Below, in pieces: positions 7,390 to 16,962 of a stretch of 64,000 bases of DNA. Location of the stretch: contig NZ_CP053073.1 in NCBI RefSeq assembly GCF_013003985.1, positions 806,001-870,000 of the forward strand, given 5' to 3'. Origin of the DNA: Usitatibacter palustris (GTDB lineage Bacteria > Pseudomonadota > Gammaproteobacteria > Burkholderiales > Usitatibacteraceae). Numbering within the stretch: the first letter of the stretch is position 1; the number at the start of each line of letters is the position of its first letter. The position numbers were made by a program, and so were the translations under genes. The notes beneath the pieces were generated by a model, which saw only the letters and a program-made list of their open reading frames with translations, did not search any database and was not told the DNA's origin.

Positions 7390-10148
7390 GCGACCCTCCG
7401 TCCGCTGCTGTCGGCTGATGCGCTCGCAGCGACGCGCTCGCGCAGCTCCGGCATGCACGAGCCACAGTTCGTGCCGCATTGCAGTTGCGCCTGCAGCGAG
7501 GCGAGGCGCTCGGCGGCACTGCCCGCGCATCCTGCGAGCGCCGTATCGATCGCGGTCGCGGTGACGCCGAAGCACTGGCACACGGTGCGGCCCGCGGAAA
7601 CGAAACCGCTCGGCGCCTTGGCCGAAGGCATGAGGAGGAAGCGGCGCACGGGGCCTACCGGCTGGCCCGAGGCGAGCCAATCCTTGAGCCACTCGGCGCT
7701 GGCAAGCGCTTCCTCGCCACCGGAGAGCCGTGCAGCGACGAGGCGATCATCGGCGACGAGTACGCGACGAGATCCGCCGCGCCGCGCGTCGTCGTAGCGC
7801 AGGACGCCCTCGCCGATGAGGCCGAGCAGTGCATCGAGCCGCGTCGCCCAGCCATCCGCAGGTGCGCCCGAATGCGCCGCGCGCACGAGCACGCCGGGGC
7901 GATCGCGCCCCATCGGCACGACGCTGAGGAACGTCACGTCCTGCTGCAGTTCACGCAGGCCCTCGAGAACTTCGACGAGCCGCGCGCCATCGATCTCCGC
8001 GAAGCCCGCGAGCCGCCACGGCAGGGCAACGGCCTCGACCTTCACGCTCGCGTGCTTGAGCTCGGGCTGTCGTGAGTCGCGATCGAAGGCCGGATTGGTG
8101 ATCGTGTTCGTGCCCGCGCTGTCCTTGCCGCCGAGGAAGCGCTTGCCCCAGTGCATCGGCAGGTAGACCTGGCCGGAGCGCAGTTCGGGATCGATGGCCG
8201 CGAGCACGTGGATCGCCCCGCGGCGCGACTGGATGCGCACCAGCTCGCCATCGGCGAGGCCGCGGCGCGTCATGTCGGTGGCACTCATGCCCAGGCGCGG
8301 CTCAGGCACGTGGCCGAAGAGCTGCGCGACGTTGCCGGTGCGGCTCATGCCGTGCCAGTGATCGCGCAGGCGCCCGGTGGTGAGCTGCAGCGGGAAGCGC
8401 GCGTCGGCCTTCTCGGCGACGGGGCGATAGGCGCCCGTGAAGAACTTCGCCTTTCCCGTGGGCGTGTGGAAGACGCCGTCGGTATAGAGGCGCACACGGC
8501 CCTCGCTCGCGCCTTCGGGAAACGGCCATTGCTGCGGTTCGCGTTCGAGCATCGCGTAGGTGAGGCCGGTGATGTCGAGGTCGCGTCCACGCGTCGCCTC
8601 GCGGTGCTCGTTCCACACGGCTTCGGGCGATTCGAACGGAAAGATCGAAGGCTTGCCCGGAGCGAGGCGCGTTTCGAGGCGGCGCGCGAAGTCGACCGCG
8701 ATCGCCCAGTCGTCGCGGGCCTCGCCCGGCGCGGCCACGGCGGCGCGCACGCGCGTGATGCGGCGCTCCGAATTCGTGACGGTGCCTTCCTTCTCGCCCC
8801 AGGTCGTGGCCGGCAGCAGCACGTCGGCGAAAGGCGCGGTCTCGGTGTCGCGGTACGCTTCCTGCAGGACGACGAGCTCCGCGCGCGCGAGGGCTTCGTG
8901 GACCTTCGGAAGATTGGGCATCGATTGCGCGGGATTCGTGCACGCGATCCACACCATGCGCACTTCGCCCGAATGCAGCGCGTCGAAGAGCTCGACCGCG
9001 GTCTTGCCGGCGCGATCGGGAACGCGATCCACGCCCCAGAGCCTGGCCATCTCCGCGCGGTCGATCGCACTCGTGAGGCTTCGATGCGCGGCGAGCGTGG
9101 TCGCAAGCCCGCCGACTTCGCGCCCGCCCATCGCGTTGGGTTGTCCGGTGAGGCTGAACGGTCCCGCGCCGGGACGACCGATCTGTCCCGTGGCCAGATG
9201 CAGGTTCACGAGCGCAGCGTTCTTCGCGGTGCCCGACGAGGATTGGTTGAGTCCCTGGCAGTAGAGCGAAAGCGTGGCGGGCGAGGTGGCGAACCACTTG
9301 GCTGCGGTGGCGATGTCCTCGGCCTTCACGCCGCACACTTCCGCCGCGACGGCGGGCGTCCATTCGCGCACCGCGACGCGCAACTCGTCGAACCCTTCGA
9401 CGTGCGCGGCGATGTACTCGCGATCGATGCGCTCGTCCCAGAGCATGAGATGCAGCATCGCGTGGAAGAGCGCCACGTCGGTGCCGGGAAGGATCGGCAA
9501 ATGCAGATCGGCGAAGCGCGCGGTCTCGGTGCGCCGCGGATCGACCACGATCACCTTGAGCGCGGGATTGCGTTCGCGCGCGGCTTCGATGCGGCGAAAG
9601 AGGACCGGATGCGCGTGCGCCGTGTTGGAGCCCGCGATGAACAGGCACTGCGCGTGGTCGAGATCCTCGTAGCTGCACGGCGGCGCATCGACGCCGAGCG
9701 TCTGCTGGTAGCCGGTGACCGCCGAGGACATGCACAGGCGGGAATTCGTATCGACGTTCGCGGTGCCGATCAGGCCCTTCGCGAGCTTGTTGAAGACGTA
9801 GTAATCCTCGGTGAGCAACTGGCCCGAGATGTAGAACGCGACGGAATCGGGGCCGTGCTCGCGGATGCAGGCGGCGAAGCGGTCGGCGACGTGATCGAGC
9901 GTCTCGTCCCAGGTGAAGCGGCCGCGTGGGAGCGCGCGATCGCGGCGCATCTCCGGGTGCGTCGCACGCCCTGCCGACGCGGCCGGACTCGCCGTGAGGT
10001 GCAGCGTGGAGCCCTTGGTGCACAGGCGTCCGCGATTGGACGGATGGTCGGCATCGCCGCGCACCGCCGTGATGCGTTCGCCTTCGGAGGTGATCACGAC
10101 CCCGCAGCCCACGCCGCAATAGCAGCAGGTGCTGCGCGTCTCCTTCAC
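7386..10148 (-). CDS. nasA: Assimilatory nitrate reductase, catalytic subunit
   Basis: 920 residues, GTG start overlapping the nirD stop (GTGA). The N-terminal [4Fe-4S] motif is C8-x2-C11-x3-C15-x27-C43. Molybdopterin oxidoreductase domains follow, including SVAFYISGQLLTEDYY and GSNTAHAHPVLF, with a dinucleotide-binding domain from about 660. The C-terminus (about 850-905) is a BFD-like [2Fe-2S] domain with Cys motifs VCQCF and CGTNCGSC, as in Klebsiella-type NasA. It reduces nitrate to nitrite in the cytoplasm. There is no Tat signal, consistent with the assimilatory form. Confidence 0.96.
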   Translation of the reverse strand: MKETRSTCCYCGVGCGVVITSEGERITAVRGDADHPSNRGRLCTKGSTLHLTASPAASAGRATHPEMRRDRALPRGRFTWDETLDHVADRFAACIREHGPDSVAFYISGQLLTEDYYVFNKLAKGLIGTANVDTNSRLCMSSAVTGYQQTLGVDAPPCSYEDLDHAQCLFIAGSNTAHAHPVLFRRIEAARERNPALKVIVVDPRRTETARFADLHLPILPGTDVALFHAMLHLMLWDERIDREYIAAHVEGFDELRVAVREWTPAVAAEVCGVKAEDIATAAKWFATSPATLSLYCQGLNQSSSGTAKNAALVNLHLATGQIGRPGAGPFSLTGQPNAMGGREVGGLATTLAAHRSLTSAIDRAEMARLWGVDRVPDRAGKTAVELFDALHSGEVRMVWIACTNPAQSMPNLPKVHEALARAELVVLQEAYRDTETAPFADVLLPATTWGEKEGTVTNSERRITRVRAAVAAPGEARDDWAIAVDFARRLETRLAPGKPSIFPFESPEAVWNEHREATRGRDLDITGLTYAMLEREPQQWPFPEGASEGRVRLYTDGVFHTPTGKAKFFTGAYRPVAEKADARFPLQLTTGRLRDHWHGMSRTGNVAQLFGHVPEPRLGMSATDMTRRGLADGELVRIQSRRGAIHVLAAIDPELRSGQVYLPMHWGKRFLGGKDSAGTNTITNPAFDRDSRQPELKHASVKVEAVALPWRLAGFAEIDGARLVEVLEGLRELQQDVTFLSVVPMGRDRPGVLVRAAHSGAPADGWATRLDALLGLIGEGVLRYDDARRGGSRRVLVADDRLVAARLSGGEEALASAEWLKDWLASGQPVGPVRRFLLMPSAKAPSGFVSAGRTVCQCFGVTATAIDTALAGCAGSAAERLASLQAQLQCGTNCGSCMPELRERVAASASADSSGRRVA

Positions 10149-10474
10149 GGGGCCAGCTCGACCATGCCGTCGACGATGCGGACATCGAAGCGCTCGACGC
10201 GGCCTTCATCGGGTGCCGTCGCTTCGCCGCTCGCGAGGCTGATGCACCAGTTGTGCAGCGGGCAGGCAACACTTTCGCCGAACACGATGCCTTGCGACAG
10301 CGGCCCGCCCTTGTGCGGGCAAGCGTCGGCGAGCGCGAAGACGGAGTCCGATTCAGTGCGGAAGACTGCGATGACTTTCCCATCGTCGCGGCAATAGCGG
10401 CGCGCGCCGAGCTTCGGGATGTCCTCGAGCTTGGCGACAGGGATGAAGCGGCGGGCGGATCCGTCCAAGCTCAT
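10145..10474 (-). CDS. nirD: Nitrite reductase small subunit
   Basis: 109 residues with a Rieske-like fold. The sequence ACPHKGGPLSQG ... CPLHNWCISL aligns with the Rieske region, though NirD proteins usually lack the full cluster ligand set. It is the small partner of the NADH-dependent siroheme nitrite reductase. The ATG overlaps the nirB stop by four bases (ATGA), and its own stop overlaps the nasA GTG. Confidence 0.93.
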   Translation of the reverse strand: MSLDGSARRFIPVAKLEDIPKLGARRYCRDDGKVIAVFRTESDSVFALADACPHKGGPLSQGIVFGESVACPLHNWCISLASGEATAPDEGRVERFDVRIVDGMVELAP

Positions 10475-12921
10475 GCTCCCAGCGGCTCGAACTGGCGAAG
10501 ATCCACGCCGGCCTTCTGCGGCTCGTGCCAGGGATCGGGTTCGCCATCGAGCGCGAACTGCAGGCGTTCCCACAGCGCCTTGCGATTGGCGGCGTCCTCG
10601 ACGACCTTCTTCTTCGCGTGATCGAGCCCCACGCGCGCGATGTAGTGGACGGTGCGCTCGAGATACCAACCTTCCTCGCGATAGAGCTGCAGGAAGGCGC
10701 CGGAGTACTCGAGCACTTCGTCGTGCGTCTTCACCTTGCAGAAGAACTGCGCGACCTCGGTCTTGATGCCGCCGTTGCCCGCGACGTAGATCTCCCAGCC
10801 CGACTCCACGCCGATCACGCCCACGTCCTTGATGCCGGATTCGGCGCAGTTGCGCGGGCAGCCGGAAACCGCGAGCTTCACCTTGTGCGGCGCGTACATG
10901 CGCCAGAGCGCGCGTTCGAGTTCCTGGCCCATCTTGGTGGAGTCCTGCGTGCCGAAGCGGCACCACTCGGAGCCCACGCAGGTCTTCACCGTGCGAAGTG
11001 CCTTCGCGTAGGCGTGGCCCGAGGGCATATCGAGGTCCTTCCAGACGGCCTGCAGGTCTTCCTTCTTCACGCCGAGCAGATCGAGGCGCTGGCCGCCCGT
11101 CACCTTCACCGTCGGAATGTTGTACTTCTCGACCACGTTGGCGATGCGGCGCAGCTCGGAAGCATTCGTCTCGCCGCCCCACATGCGCGGCACGACCGAG
11201 TACGTTCCGTCCTTCTGGATGTTCGCGTGGGAGCGCTCGTTGATGAAGCGCGACTGCGGGTCGTCCTTCGCCTCGCGCGGCCACGTGGACAGCAAGTAGT
11301 AGTTGAGCGCGGGGCGGCACGAGGCGCAGCCGTTGGGCGTGCGCCATTCCATGTGCGCGTGCACCGCCGGGATCGTGAGGAGGTGGTTGTCGCGAATCGC
11401 ATCGCGCACGTCCTGGTGCGTGCGGTCGGTGCAGCCGCACATCGCCTTCTTCTTGGGCGCGGTGGAGTAGTCGCCACCCGCGGTGAACATGAGGATCTGC
11501 TCAACGAGTCCCGTGCACGAGCCGCAGGAACCGGAAGCCTTGGTGTGCTTGCGCACATCCTCGAGCGTGAACAGGCCCTTGTCCTTGATCGCCTTCACGA
11601 TCGTGCCCTTGCACACGCCGTTGCAGCCGCAGACCTCGGCGGAATCCGCCATCGAAGCCGCGCGCGCCTGGCCTTGGTGGCCGGTATCGCCGAGGTTGGA
11701 TTCGCCGAACATGAGGCGGTCGCGGATCGGACCCACGCTCGTGCCGTCGCGCAGAAGCTTGAAATACCACGCGCCATCGACGGTATCGCCATAGAGCACG
11801 GCGCCGGCGAGCTTGTCGTCCTTGATGACGAGGCGCTTGTAGATGCCCGCGCCCGGATCGGCGAGCACGATGTCCTCGGTGCCTTCGCCGCCGGAGAAAT
11901 CACCCGCGGAGAAGAGATCGACGCCCGTGACCTTGAGTTTCGTGGACACGCGGCTGCCGGGATAGCGGCCGATGCCCATCTGGGCAAGGTGATTCGCGCA
12001 GACCTTCGCCATCTCGAAGAGCGGGGCGACCAGGCCATAGGCCGTGCCGCGGTGGCTCACGCACTCGCCCACGGCGTAGATGCGCGGATCGAACGTCTGC
12101 AGCGTGTCGTTCACGACGATGCCGCGGCTGCAATGCAGGCCCGCGGATTCCGCGAGCTTCGTATTGGGGCGGATGCCCACCGCCATCACGACGAGCTGGG
12201 CCGGGAGTTCGGTGCCGTCCTTCAGGCGTACGCCGCGAACGTGGCCGTCGTCGCCGGCGAGGATGGATTCGGTTTGCGCCGAGAGCCGGAACGCGAGTCC
12301 TTTCGCTTCCAGGCTCTTTTGCAGCATGTCGGCCGCGCTCTTGTCGAGCTGGCGCTCCATGAGCCAGGGCATGAGGTGCACGACCGTGACCTTCATGCCG
12401 CGGAGTGCCAGCCCGTTCGCGGCTTCGAGTCCGAGCAGGCCGCCACCGATCACGACCGCTTCGCGGTGCTTGCCCGTGGCTTCGATCATCCGCTCGGTGT
12501 CGTGGATGTCGCGGTAGGTGAGCGTGCCGGGCAGGTTGTTGCCCGGGATCGGCAGGATGAAGGGATCTGAGCCGGTGGCGATGAGCAGGCGGTCGTACGG
12601 CTCGCGCGTGCCGTCCGTGGCTTCGACGACGCGCGCGATGCGGTCGATGCGATTGACCGTCTTCCCGAGATGCAGGTTGATGCCGTTCGCGCGATACCAC
12701 TCGAGGTCGTTGAGGATGATGTCCTCGAGCTTCTGTTCGCCCGCGAGCACCGGTGAAAGCAGGATGCGGTTGTAGTTCGGGTGCGGCTCCGCGCCGAACA
12801 CGGTGATGTCGTAGAGATCGGGCGAAAGCTTGAGCAGCTCCTCGAGCACGCGCACACCGGCCATGCCGTTGCCGACGACGACCAGTTTCATGCGCGTGCC
12901 CGCGTTCTTGCCGCCGTCCAT
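10471..12921 (-). CDS. nirB: NAD(P)H nitrite reductase, large subunit
   Basis: 816 residues from the ATG 2 bp after the transporter ATPase gene. Domain order: FAD/NAD(P)H reductase (GNGMAG near residue 18, GGGLLGLEAANG near 160), two BFD-like [2Fe-2S] domains (about 431-475 and 495-541), then the sulfite/nitrite reductase half with siroheme-[4Fe-4S] ligands CVGSEWC (648-654) and CPRNC (688-692). It reduces nitrite to ammonium with six electrons. The longer in-frame start would overlap the upstream gene and lacks support. Confidence 0.96.
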   Translation of the reverse strand: MDGGKNAGTRMKLVVVGNGMAGVRVLEELLKLSPDLYDITVFGAEPHPNYNRILLSPVLAGEQKLEDIILNDLEWYRANGINLHLGKTVNRIDRIARVVEATDGTREPYDRLLIATGSDPFILPIPGNNLPGTLTYRDIHDTERMIEATGKHREAVVIGGGLLGLEAANGLALRGMKVTVVHLMPWLMERQLDKSAADMLQKSLEAKGLAFRLSAQTESILAGDDGHVRGVRLKDGTELPAQLVVMAVGIRPNTKLAESAGLHCSRGIVVNDTLQTFDPRIYAVGECVSHRGTAYGLVAPLFEMAKVCANHLAQMGIGRYPGSRVSTKLKVTGVDLFSAGDFSGGEGTEDIVLADPGAGIYKRLVIKDDKLAGAVLYGDTVDGAWYFKLLRDGTSVGPIRDRLMFGESNLGDTGHQGQARAASMADSAEVCGCNGVCKGTIVKAIKDKGLFTLEDVRKHTKASGSCGSCTGLVEQILMFTAGGDYSTAPKKKAMCGCTDRTHQDVRDAIRDNHLLTIPAVHAHMEWRTPNGCASCRPALNYYLLSTWPREAKDDPQSRFINERSHANIQKDGTYSVVPRMWGGETNASELRRIANVVEKYNIPTVKVTGGQRLDLLGVKKEDLQAVWKDLDMPSGHAYAKALRTVKTCVGSEWCRFGTQDSTKMGQELERALWRMYAPHKVKLAVSGCPRNCAESGIKDVGVIGVESGWEIYVAGNGGIKTEVAQFFCKVKTHDEVLEYSGAFLQLYREEGWYLERTVHYIARVGLDHAKKKVVEDAANRKALWERLQFALDGEPDPWHEPQKAGVDLRQFEPLGA

Positions 12922-12923
12922 GG

Positions 12924-13715
12924 TCAGGCGGCCTTCATCGCCTGGCGGCTGTAGAGGAACTCGAGCACCTCGCGCCGGCATTCGATGTAGCGCGGGTTCG
13001 TGGCGAGCTGCAGGCGCTCGCGCGGCTTGGGCAGGCCCACGTCGAGGATCGCGCCGATCGTGGCGGCCGGGCCGTTGGTCATCATCACGATGCGGTCGGA
13101 GAGGAGCACGGCTTCGTCGACGTCGTGCGTGACCATCACGACCGTGCTGCCCGTCTTGGCGACGATGCCCATCAGCTCGTCCTGCAGGTGCGCGCGCGTC
13201 AATGCGTCGAGGGCGCCGAACGGTTCATCGAGGAGGAGGATCTTCGGTTCCATCGCAAGAGCGCGGGCGATGCCCACGCGCTGCTTCATGCCGCCCGAGA
13301 TCTCGTCCGGATAGCGCGAGGCGGCGTGACCAAGGCCCACCAGCTCGAGGGCCGCCGTCGTGCGGGCCTGCAGTTGCGCGCGCGATTCGCGTTCACCGAA
13401 CACGCGTTCGACCGCGAGGAGCACGTTGCCCGCCGCGGTGAGCCACGGCAGCAGCGAGTGGTTCTGGAAAACGACGCCGCGTTCCGGGCCGGGACCCGCG
13501 ATCTCCTTGTTGCTGAGCAGGAGGTGCCCCGTCGTCGCGCGAAGGAGGCCCGCGACGAGATTGAGCAGCGTCGACTTGCCGCAGCCCGAGTGGCCGATGA
13601 GCGTGATGAACTCGCCCTGGTCCACGGTGAGCGAGATGTCGCTCAGCGCCTCGAAGGTGGCGCCGCGCTTGTAGAAGGTCATGCCGACGTTTTCGATGTT
13701 CAGGTATTTGTTCAT
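12924..13715 (-). CDS. nrtD: Nitrate/nitrite ABC transporter ATP-binding protein
   Basis: 263 residues. Walker A is GHSGCGKST, signature SGGMKQR, Walker B ILLLDEPFGALD, with an H-loop in VTHDVDEA. It belongs to the nitrate/sulfonate/taurine importer ATPase family. It is cotranscribed with nrtB (7 bp gap) and nirB (2 bp gap), which gives the nitrate assignment. It lacks the extra NrtA-like domain found in NrtC. Confidence 0.92.
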   Translation of the reverse strand: MNKYLNIENVGMTFYKRGATFEALSDISLTVDQGEFITLIGHSGCGKSTLLNLVAGLLRATTGHLLLSNKEIAGPGPERGVVFQNHSLLPWLTAAGNVLLAVERVFGERESRAQLQARTTAALELVGLGHAASRYPDEISGGMKQRVGIARALAMEPKILLLDEPFGALDALTRAHLQDELMGIVAKTGSTVVMVTHDVDEAVLLSDRIVMMTNGPAATIGAILDVGLPKPRERLQLATNPRYIECRREVLEFLYSRQAMKAA

Positions 13716-13722
13716 GGCGGTC

Positions 13723-14628
13723 TCAGGCGTTGACGCCGTGGCTCACGCGCTTGGCGATGAAGATCAGGGCCTGCTCGAGCACGAGGCCGACGATGCCGAT
13801 GGTGAAGATCGCGATCAGGATGTGATCGACCTTGAGGTTGTTCCACTCGTCCCACACCCAGAAGCCGATGCCCACGCCCCCGGTGAGCATTTCAGCCGCC
13901 ACGATCACGAGCCAGGCCACGCCGATCGACAGGCGCACGCCGGTGAGCATGTAGGGCAGCACCGCGGGGAAGAGGATCTTCGTGAAGACCTTCCACTCGG
14001 AGAGGTTCAGCACGCGCGCGACGTTGAGGTAGTCCTGCGGAATCTGGCGCACGCCCACGGCGGTGTTCACGATCATCGGCCAGAGCGAGCAGATGAAGAT
14101 CACGTAGATCGCCGCGGGATTGGCCGCCTTGAAGAGCAGCAGGCCGATCGGCAGCCACGCGAGCGGGCTCACGGGCTTGAGCAGCGCGATGATCGGCGCG
14201 GCCATGTCGGCGAGGAACTTGAAGCGCCCGATGATGAAACCGAGCGGAATGCCCACGAGCGCCGCAGCCCCGAAGCCGATGGCCACGCGTCCCAGCGACG
14301 TGAGCACGTTCCAGCCGATGCCCTGGTCGTTGGGTCCCTTGCGATAGAAGGGGTCGGAGAAGAGGACCACCGCTTCCTTGAATACCGAGGCCGGATCCGG
14401 AATGCGTCCGAACTTCGCGATGAAGGCCCACAGCCCCACGAAGACCGCGAGGCCCAGTGCCCACGCGATCACCTGCACGAGCCATGCGGGCGGCGGCGTC
14501 CGCGGGCGGGCCGCCACCGTTGCCGGCGCGGCCGCGCGCGGCGTGGGCACGGTCACCTGGGCCTGGACCTTCAGCGCCGAGGGATGCGCGACCACGCGGC
14601 GCTCGAGGGGCTGCGCCACGGCGCTCAT
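13723..14628 (-). CDS. nrtB: Nitrate ABC transporter permease
   Basis: 301 residues. A low-complexity Ala/Pro-rich N-terminus (about 1-45) is followed by six predicted membrane helices from about residue 50 to 290. The cytoplasmic coupling-loop motif lies around YLNVARVLNLSEWKVFTKI. It is a BPD-type inner-membrane permease of the NrtB/SsuC family. The start ATG overlaps the nrtA stop by four bases. Confidence 0.92.
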   Translation of the reverse strand: MSAVAQPLERRVVAHPSALKVQAQVTVPTPRAAAPATVAARPRTPPPAWLVQVIAWALGLAVFVGLWAFIAKFGRIPDPASVFKEAVVLFSDPFYRKGPNDQGIGWNVLTSLGRVAIGFGAAALVGIPLGFIIGRFKFLADMAAPIIALLKPVSPLAWLPIGLLLFKAANPAAIYVIFICSLWPMIVNTAVGVRQIPQDYLNVARVLNLSEWKVFTKILFPAVLPYMLTGVRLSIGVAWLVIVAAEMLTGGVGIGFWVWDEWNNLKVDHILIAIFTIGIVGLVLEQALIFIAKRVSHGVNA

Positions 14629-15908
14629 GCGACCTTCACCTTGAATCCGCCGGCGTACTTGGCGGGATCCTTGCCGTCCCACACGACGCCGTCGATGAGC
14701 TTCGAGGTGCGCATCACGTCCTTGGGCAGGTTCACCTTCGCGGCCGCGGCGGCTTCCTTGTAGATCTCGATCTGGTTCACCTTCTTCGCGACCGCGAGGT
14801 AATCGGGGTCTTCCTTGAGCAGGCCCCAGCGGCGGTGCTGCGTCATGAACCACATGCCGTCGGAGAGGTAGGGGAAGTTCACCGCGCCGTCGTTGAAGAA
14901 CTTCATGTTGTTCGGGTCCTGCCATTTCTTGCCGATGCCGTTGTCGTACTGGCCGAGCATCCGGCCTTCGATCACGTCGACGTCGGTGTTCACGTACGAC
15001 TTCTCGGCGATGACCTTCGCGGTTTCCTTCTTGTTCGCGTCGGATGCGTCGATCCAGCGGCCAGCTTCGAGGATCGCGGCCGTCATCGCGCGCGCGGTGT
15101 TGGGGTTCTTCTGCAGCCACTCCATCGTGGTGCCGAGCGTCTTTTCGGGGTGATCCTTCCAGAGGCCCTGCGTGGTCTCCGCAGTGAAGCCGATCTTGTC
15201 GACGATGGCGCGCACATGCCACGGTTCGCCCACGCAGTAGCCGTCCATGTTGCCCACGCGCATGTTCGCGACCATCTGGGGCGGCGGCACGGTGATTGTC
15301 TTCACGTCGGTGAAGGGATTGATGCCGTAGGTGGCGAGCCAGTAGTAGAGCCACATCGCGTGCGTGCCGGTGGGGAAGGTCTGCGCGAACGTGTATTCGC
15401 CCTTCTCCTTCTTGATGAGCGCGGCGAGGCTGGTCGCATCCGTCACGCCCTTGTCGTAGAGCTTGCGCGACAGGCAGAACGCCTGGCCGTTGTGATTGAG
15501 GTTCATGAGCACGGCCATGTCCTTCTTCGGGCCGCCGATGCCCATCTGCACGCCGTAGATCAGTCCATAGAGGACGTGGGAGGCGTCGAGCTCGCCGTTG
15601 ACGAGCTTGTCGCGCACCGCGGCCCACGAGGCTTCCTTCGACGGGACGATGGTGATGCCGTATTTCTTGTCGAAGCCTTTCGCGGCGGCCATCACGACGG
15701 AGGCGCAGTCGGTGAGCGGAATGAAGCCGATCTTCACTTCCTTCTTCTCGGGTGCGTCGGAGCCGGCGGCCCAGACGGCGCCGCGAATGCCGGGCGAAAG
15801 GCCGGCCATCAGCGCCGCTCCGCCGAGCAGTGAATCGGAAAGGAACTTGCGCCGGGGCTCCATTGCGACCGGCTTCGCTTCATTGCCCTTGCCCTCGCCA
15901 TCCTTCAT
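14625..15908 (-). CDS. nrtA: Nitrate-binding periplasmic protein
   Basis: 427 residues from the ATG at 15908, which has aggag 7-8 bases upstream. A longer start at 15935 lies inside the leader. A twin-arginine signal (PRRKFLSDSLLGGAA) at about 17-45 indicates Tat export of the folded protein. The rest matches the NrtA/NasF nitrate-binding family (KIGFIPLTDCA, GMWFMTQHRRWG). First structural gene of the operon, directly downstream of the leader hairpin at 15934-15981. Confidence 0.94.
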   Translation of the reverse strand: MKDGEGKGNEAKPVAMEPRRKFLSDSLLGGAALMAGLSPGIRGAVWAAGSDAPEKKEVKIGFIPLTDCASVVMAAAKGFDKKYGITIVPSKEASWAAVRDKLVNGELDASHVLYGLIYGVQMGIGGPKKDMAVLMNLNHNGQAFCLSRKLYDKGVTDATSLAALIKKEKGEYTFAQTFPTGTHAMWLYYWLATYGINPFTDVKTITVPPPQMVANMRVGNMDGYCVGEPWHVRAIVDKIGFTAETTQGLWKDHPEKTLGTTMEWLQKNPNTARAMTAAILEAGRWIDASDANKKETAKVIAEKSYVNTDVDVIEGRMLGQYDNGIGKKWQDPNNMKFFNDGAVNFPYLSDGMWFMTQHRRWGLLKEDPDYLAVAKKVNQIEIYKEAAAAAKVNLPKDVMRTSKLIDGVVWDGKDPAKYAGGFKVKVA

Positions 15909-15933
15909 GCGCCATCTCCTGTTTGATTCGTCC

Positions 15934-15981
15934 AAATAAAAAGGGCGTCATCGTCCGCGGTCTCGCGGTCGTGACGCCCTT
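15934..15981 (-). terminator. Intrinsic terminator (attenuator) in the nrtA leader
   Basis: Read on the minus strand, aagggcgtca is mirrored by tgacgccctt 31 bases later, followed by a run of T. This forms a strong hairpin about 25-70 bases ahead of nrtA. A terminator between a promoter and the first gene only makes sense if it is regulated. Nitrate operons of several proteobacteria use such a hairpin, released by the ANTAR protein NasR or NasT. The nasT gene lies just upstream. Confidence 0.85.
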
Positions 15982-15993
15982 GTCTGCTCCATG

Positions 15994-16009
15994 CGGCCGT
16001 CGTTGGCCG
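15994..16009 (-). promoter_or_regulatory. ANTAR-type hexaloop hairpin in the nrtA leader RNA
   Basis: On the transcript (minus strand) the sequence folds as cggcc-AACGAC-ggccg: a five-pair stem with a six-base loop carrying A at position 1 and G at position 4. ANTAR proteins recognise tandem hairpins with exactly this loop rule. A second upstream hairpin is possible around the ggagaggc ... cctcc segment (about 16013-16028), but its loop is less clear. Located about 15 bases before the terminator, as expected for an antitermination switch. Confidence 0.65.
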
Positions 16010-16183
16010 GAGGGAGGGTTGCCTCTCCTATCGCAAGTGCCGTGCCATTGGCTGGGATGGGAAGTAAGTCATTGATCTCATTGCCGATGGGTCCTCGCGA
16101 AGCCTGGCGACGTGGGAAGGCGCCCGTTGTATCGCGCGCCAAAATGAGGCGGGCATGCGCCGCGCTTGTGCGCTGCAGCAGGT

Positions 16184-16762
16184 TCAGCCGAGGAGGGTGG
16201 CCGCGTCGATGACCTGGCGCGCGATCTCGCCGATCTTCTTTCCGCGCTGCATCGCGAGGTCGCGCAGCGCCTTGAACGCTTCTTCCTCGCTCACCTTGCG
16301 CTGCTTCATGATCAGGCCCTTCGCGCGCTCGATCACCTTGCGATCCGCGAGCTCGCCGCGCGTCGCCGCGAGTTGCGTGCGCAGCTCCTGGTCCGTGGTG
16401 AAGCGCTCGATTGCGACGCGCATCACGGCGTCGAGCCGGCCGGGCGCGATGCCATCGACGATGTAGGCCGACACTCCCGCCTTCAGGGCGTCACGAATGG
16501 TTTCGGTGCTGCCGTCTTCCGCGAAGATCACCACGGGGCGCGGCGCGGTGGAGGACACCACGCCCAACTGTTCGAGCACGTCGCGGCTGGGCGAAGTGGT
16601 GTCGATGAGCACCACATCGGGGCGGTGTTCGTTGACGCGATCGAGGATCTCGCGCGCCGACTCGACCACGCAGGCCACCTTCACGCCCGGCACGGCAGCC
16701 AGCGCCAGCTGCAGCGCGCGCCGGCGCTCAGGGGCATCGTCGACAATGAGGATCTTGAGCAT
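16184..16762 (-). CDS. nasT: ANTAR-domain antitermination regulator NasT
   Basis: 192 residues. An N-terminal receiver-like domain (LKILIVDDAPERR ... VVLIDTTSP) is followed by a C-terminal ANTAR RNA-binding domain from about residue 130 (DRKVIERAKGLIMKQRKVSEEEAFKALR). NasT binds the leader RNA of nitrate-assimilation operons and prevents termination; in known systems NasS holds it inactive without nitrate. No nasS is present in the window. The gene lies just upstream of nrtA on the same strand, and the leader with terminator and ANTAR hairpin fills the 275-bp gap. Confidence 0.9.
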   Translation of the reverse strand: MLKILIVDDAPERRRALQLALAAVPGVKVACVVESAREILDRVNEHRPDVVLIDTTSPSRDVLEQLGVVSSTAPRPVVIFAEDGSTETIRDALKAGVSAYIVDGIAPGRLDAVMRVAIERFTTDQELRTQLAATRGELADRKVIERAKGLIMKQRKVSEEEAFKALRDLAMQRGKKIGEIARQVIDAATLLG

Positions 16763-16962
16763 CGTTCCGGCACCGCCTTTTGTATTGTGCAGTGCAATAA
16801 CCATGCCCGGCGGAGGGCTGGATGCGGCCCCGTTGTCGAATATTCAGCACTCGCGGAAGGCACTGCGCCACCGCCCCGCGGGCCGGACTCGGGGAAGATG
16901 CGTTTCAGGTGTAGCATTCTTCCGGTCGCAAACGGGCCCAGCCCAAATTCAGGAGGCATCAC

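Noticed and set aside
8151..10397. Plus-strand frame opposite nasA
   Set aside because: nasA has full cofactor motifs on the minus strand; the opposite frame has none.
12922..12981. Longer NirB start adding 20 residues
   Set aside because: It would lie inside the upstream ATPase gene; the ATG at 12921 follows that stop by 2 bp as in the rest of the operon.
16763..16962. Possible sigma-54 or NtrC sites in the gap between nasT and the peptide gene
   Set aside because: attgtgcagtgcaat looks faintly palindromic, but I could not find a proper GG-N10-GC promoter or NtrC consensus.
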